DNA of 64,000 nt from positions 1-64,000 of the forward strand of contig CAZABP010000007.1 in assembly GCA_964483245.1 (NCBI GenBank), given 5' to 3'. The stretch comes from CAZABP01 sp964483245. GTDB lineage: Bacteria; Planctomycetota; UBA1135; UBA2386. Position 1 is the first letter of the stretch, and every line of letters starts with the position of its first letter. This document shows, piece after piece, positions 63,060 to 64,000 of this stretch. The position numbers and the translations under genes were made by a program. Under the pieces are notes generated by a model, which saw nothing but the letters and a program-made list of their open reading frames with translations, was not told the origin of the DNA and searched no databases.

Positions 63060-64000
63060 TCATTCGCGTCGCGGGGCGCTGAACCGGACCAGCGCTGTGG
63101 CTGCCTGACACTCGACCTCCTGCACCCAAGCCGGCTCCGCGACATCGGCCGCGCGAGCGACGACGCGCACCGGCCCTCTCGCCACGATCAAGCTGGCCCG
63201 CCATGCAGGCTCTTCCGGTCCATGGCTCCTGAGCAGCGTCCGGCTCGGTATGACCAGCTCCGTCCGTCCACCGTGAGTCACCTCGTACGAGACGTCGTGG
63301 GCTCGCATCGCGTCGTTCCCGCACCACTGGAGCTCCAACCGCGTCGCCGGTGAGAGCTCGATCGTCTGTTCCGGTGGTACGAGACGGACATCGGCGTGTG
63401 CGATCCAGACTCCACGTCGTGATGCCGCGGTGATGACGAGCGGCTGCTGGCTGCTGCCGACCTCGATCGTGTCGGACACCCACTGGTGCGGGCCGAGGTA
63501 CAGCAACTCTGCGGTCCCGGCGAGCGGGACGCCAACGATCCGGGCCTGGACGTTGAGAGGCCGGTCCACGCTTCCCGTCACGCGGACGGTCACCCGGTCG
63601 CGCGGTCGTCGGAGACGGACGCGAGGCGTCGTGCCGGGATTCGGCACCTCGACGCGCACCAGCTCCGGCAGCGTCGCGAAGTCGGTCAGCGGCAGGCTTC
63701 CCAACCGGTATGCGCCCGCAGGGAGCCGCGTCGAGAACGTGCCCGCCGCGATCGGGCCAGGCAGCGGAAACAGCCGGCCGTCCGGCGGCTCCTCCCGGTA
63801 CAGGAACAGCCGCGAGCCGTGGTCGAGCGCCGTGCCCGGCTCCACCTCCACTTCGAGCGCGACCTCGTGCTGCGGCTCAGGAGCAACGAGCGTGCACCAG
63901 ACGTCCAGCACGGGCTGCTGCTCAGCATGGATCAGCCGGTGCACGTGCGGCGGCGAGTCTCCGGGTTGCGCGTCGGGCGCGCAGACGAAGTAGCCGCTCG
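63060..64000 (-). CDS. Beta-rich protein, probably exported, 5' end outside window
   Basis: The frame is open from the right edge (first full codon at 63998) to the stop at 63060, giving the last 312 residues. The sequence is a series of beta strands with prolines and arginines (VALEVEVEPGTALDHGSRLFLY, then RVTVRVTGSVDRPLNVQARI), like carboxypeptidase-regulatory or Ig-like domains. A GTG at 63944 is possible, but the 18 codons before it look coding (GYFVCAPDAQPGDSPPH), so the gene most likely starts beyond the window. Function unknown. Confidence 0.7.
   Translation of the reverse strand, partial: SGYFVCAPDAQPGDSPPHVHRLIHAEQQPVLDVWCTLVAPEPQHEVALEVEVEPGTALDHGSRLFLYREEPPDGRLFPLPGPIAAGTFSTRLPAGAYRLGSLPLTDFATLPELVRVEVPNPGTTPRVRLRRPRDRVTVRVTGSVDRPLNVQARIVGVPLAGTAELLYLGPHQWVSDTIEVGSSQQPLVITAASRRGVWIAHADVRLVPPEQTIELSPATRLELQWCGNDAMRAHDVSYEVTHGGRTELVIPSRTLLRSHGPEEPAWRASLIVARGPVRVVARAADVAEPAWVQEVECQAATALVRFSAPRRE

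Overview
The window is a very GC-rich bacterial chromosome segment packed with housekeeping and envelope genes. I see no rRNA, tRNA, CRISPR array, insertion sequence or phage gene. The gene style points to a member of the Planctomycetota, probably one of the deep Poly30/Pla163-like lineages. The hints are Kelch and glycine-rich exported proteins with a shared type of C-terminal domain, Ser/Thr receptor kinases, formylglycine-enzyme-like (FGE) domains, small HTH plus membrane-anchor proteins, a FtsQ-like POTRA protein outside any division cluster, and many GTG starts with ATGA/GTGA stop-start overlaps. This placement is an inference from gene families, not from a marker gene.

Layout. 0-3.4 kb: a stress module, with a Lon-type protease and a universal stress protein on the minus strand diverging from dps. 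3.4-4.5 kb: a gene-poor stretch with clustered hairpins and a strong minus-strand terminator, then a small membrane protein. 4.6-9.4 kb (plus): a type II secretion F-domain protein, an ECF sigma factor, a membrane anti-sigma/HEAT-like protein and an exported secretin-domain-like protein, the last three translationally coupled. 9.5-15 kb (plus): rpoN, efp and a large Kelch protein. 15-27 kb: larC, a HEAT protein, a glutathione transferase, a MoaD-like/BNR-repeat pair, a coupled phosphomannomutase / SAM hydrolase / arginase operon, threonine aldolase, an MFS transporter and a GT-C glycosyltransferase.

27.2-40.5 kb (minus): a formate dehydrogenase operon. The catalytic subunit is interrupted by an in-frame UGA at exactly the selenocysteine position of FdnG, followed by a textbook bacterial SECIS hairpin. 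The next genes are a fused iron-sulfur/NrfD-type membrane subunit and fdhE. The decoding factor SelB lies about 4.4 kb upstream on the same strand, with HEAT/VWA, zinc-ribbon and acidic membrane proteins between, and a C4 zinc-ribbon coiled-coil protein upstream of selB. 40.6-44.4 kb: rpoD and dnaG (macromolecular synthesis genes), then a DUF433/DUF5615 toxin-antitoxin pair and rsmA.

46-59.3 kb (minus): envelope and signalling genes. They are a FGE-like lipoprotein, an OmpA lipoprotein, an HTH membrane protein, a sensor histidine kinase next to a GspF-like protein, and a run of PP2C phosphatase, lipoprotein, giant Ser/Thr kinase with a C-terminal FGE-like domain, and FtsQ-like POTRA protein. 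59.4-64 kb: a small protein diverging from a Ski2-type helicase, a C45-family hydrolase coupled to the helicase, and the 3' part of an exported beta-rich protein. Two copies of a REP-like inverted repeat (17.9 and 49.2 kb) and two G-quadruplex-prone spacers (11.0 and 33.5 kb) are the main non-coding oddities.
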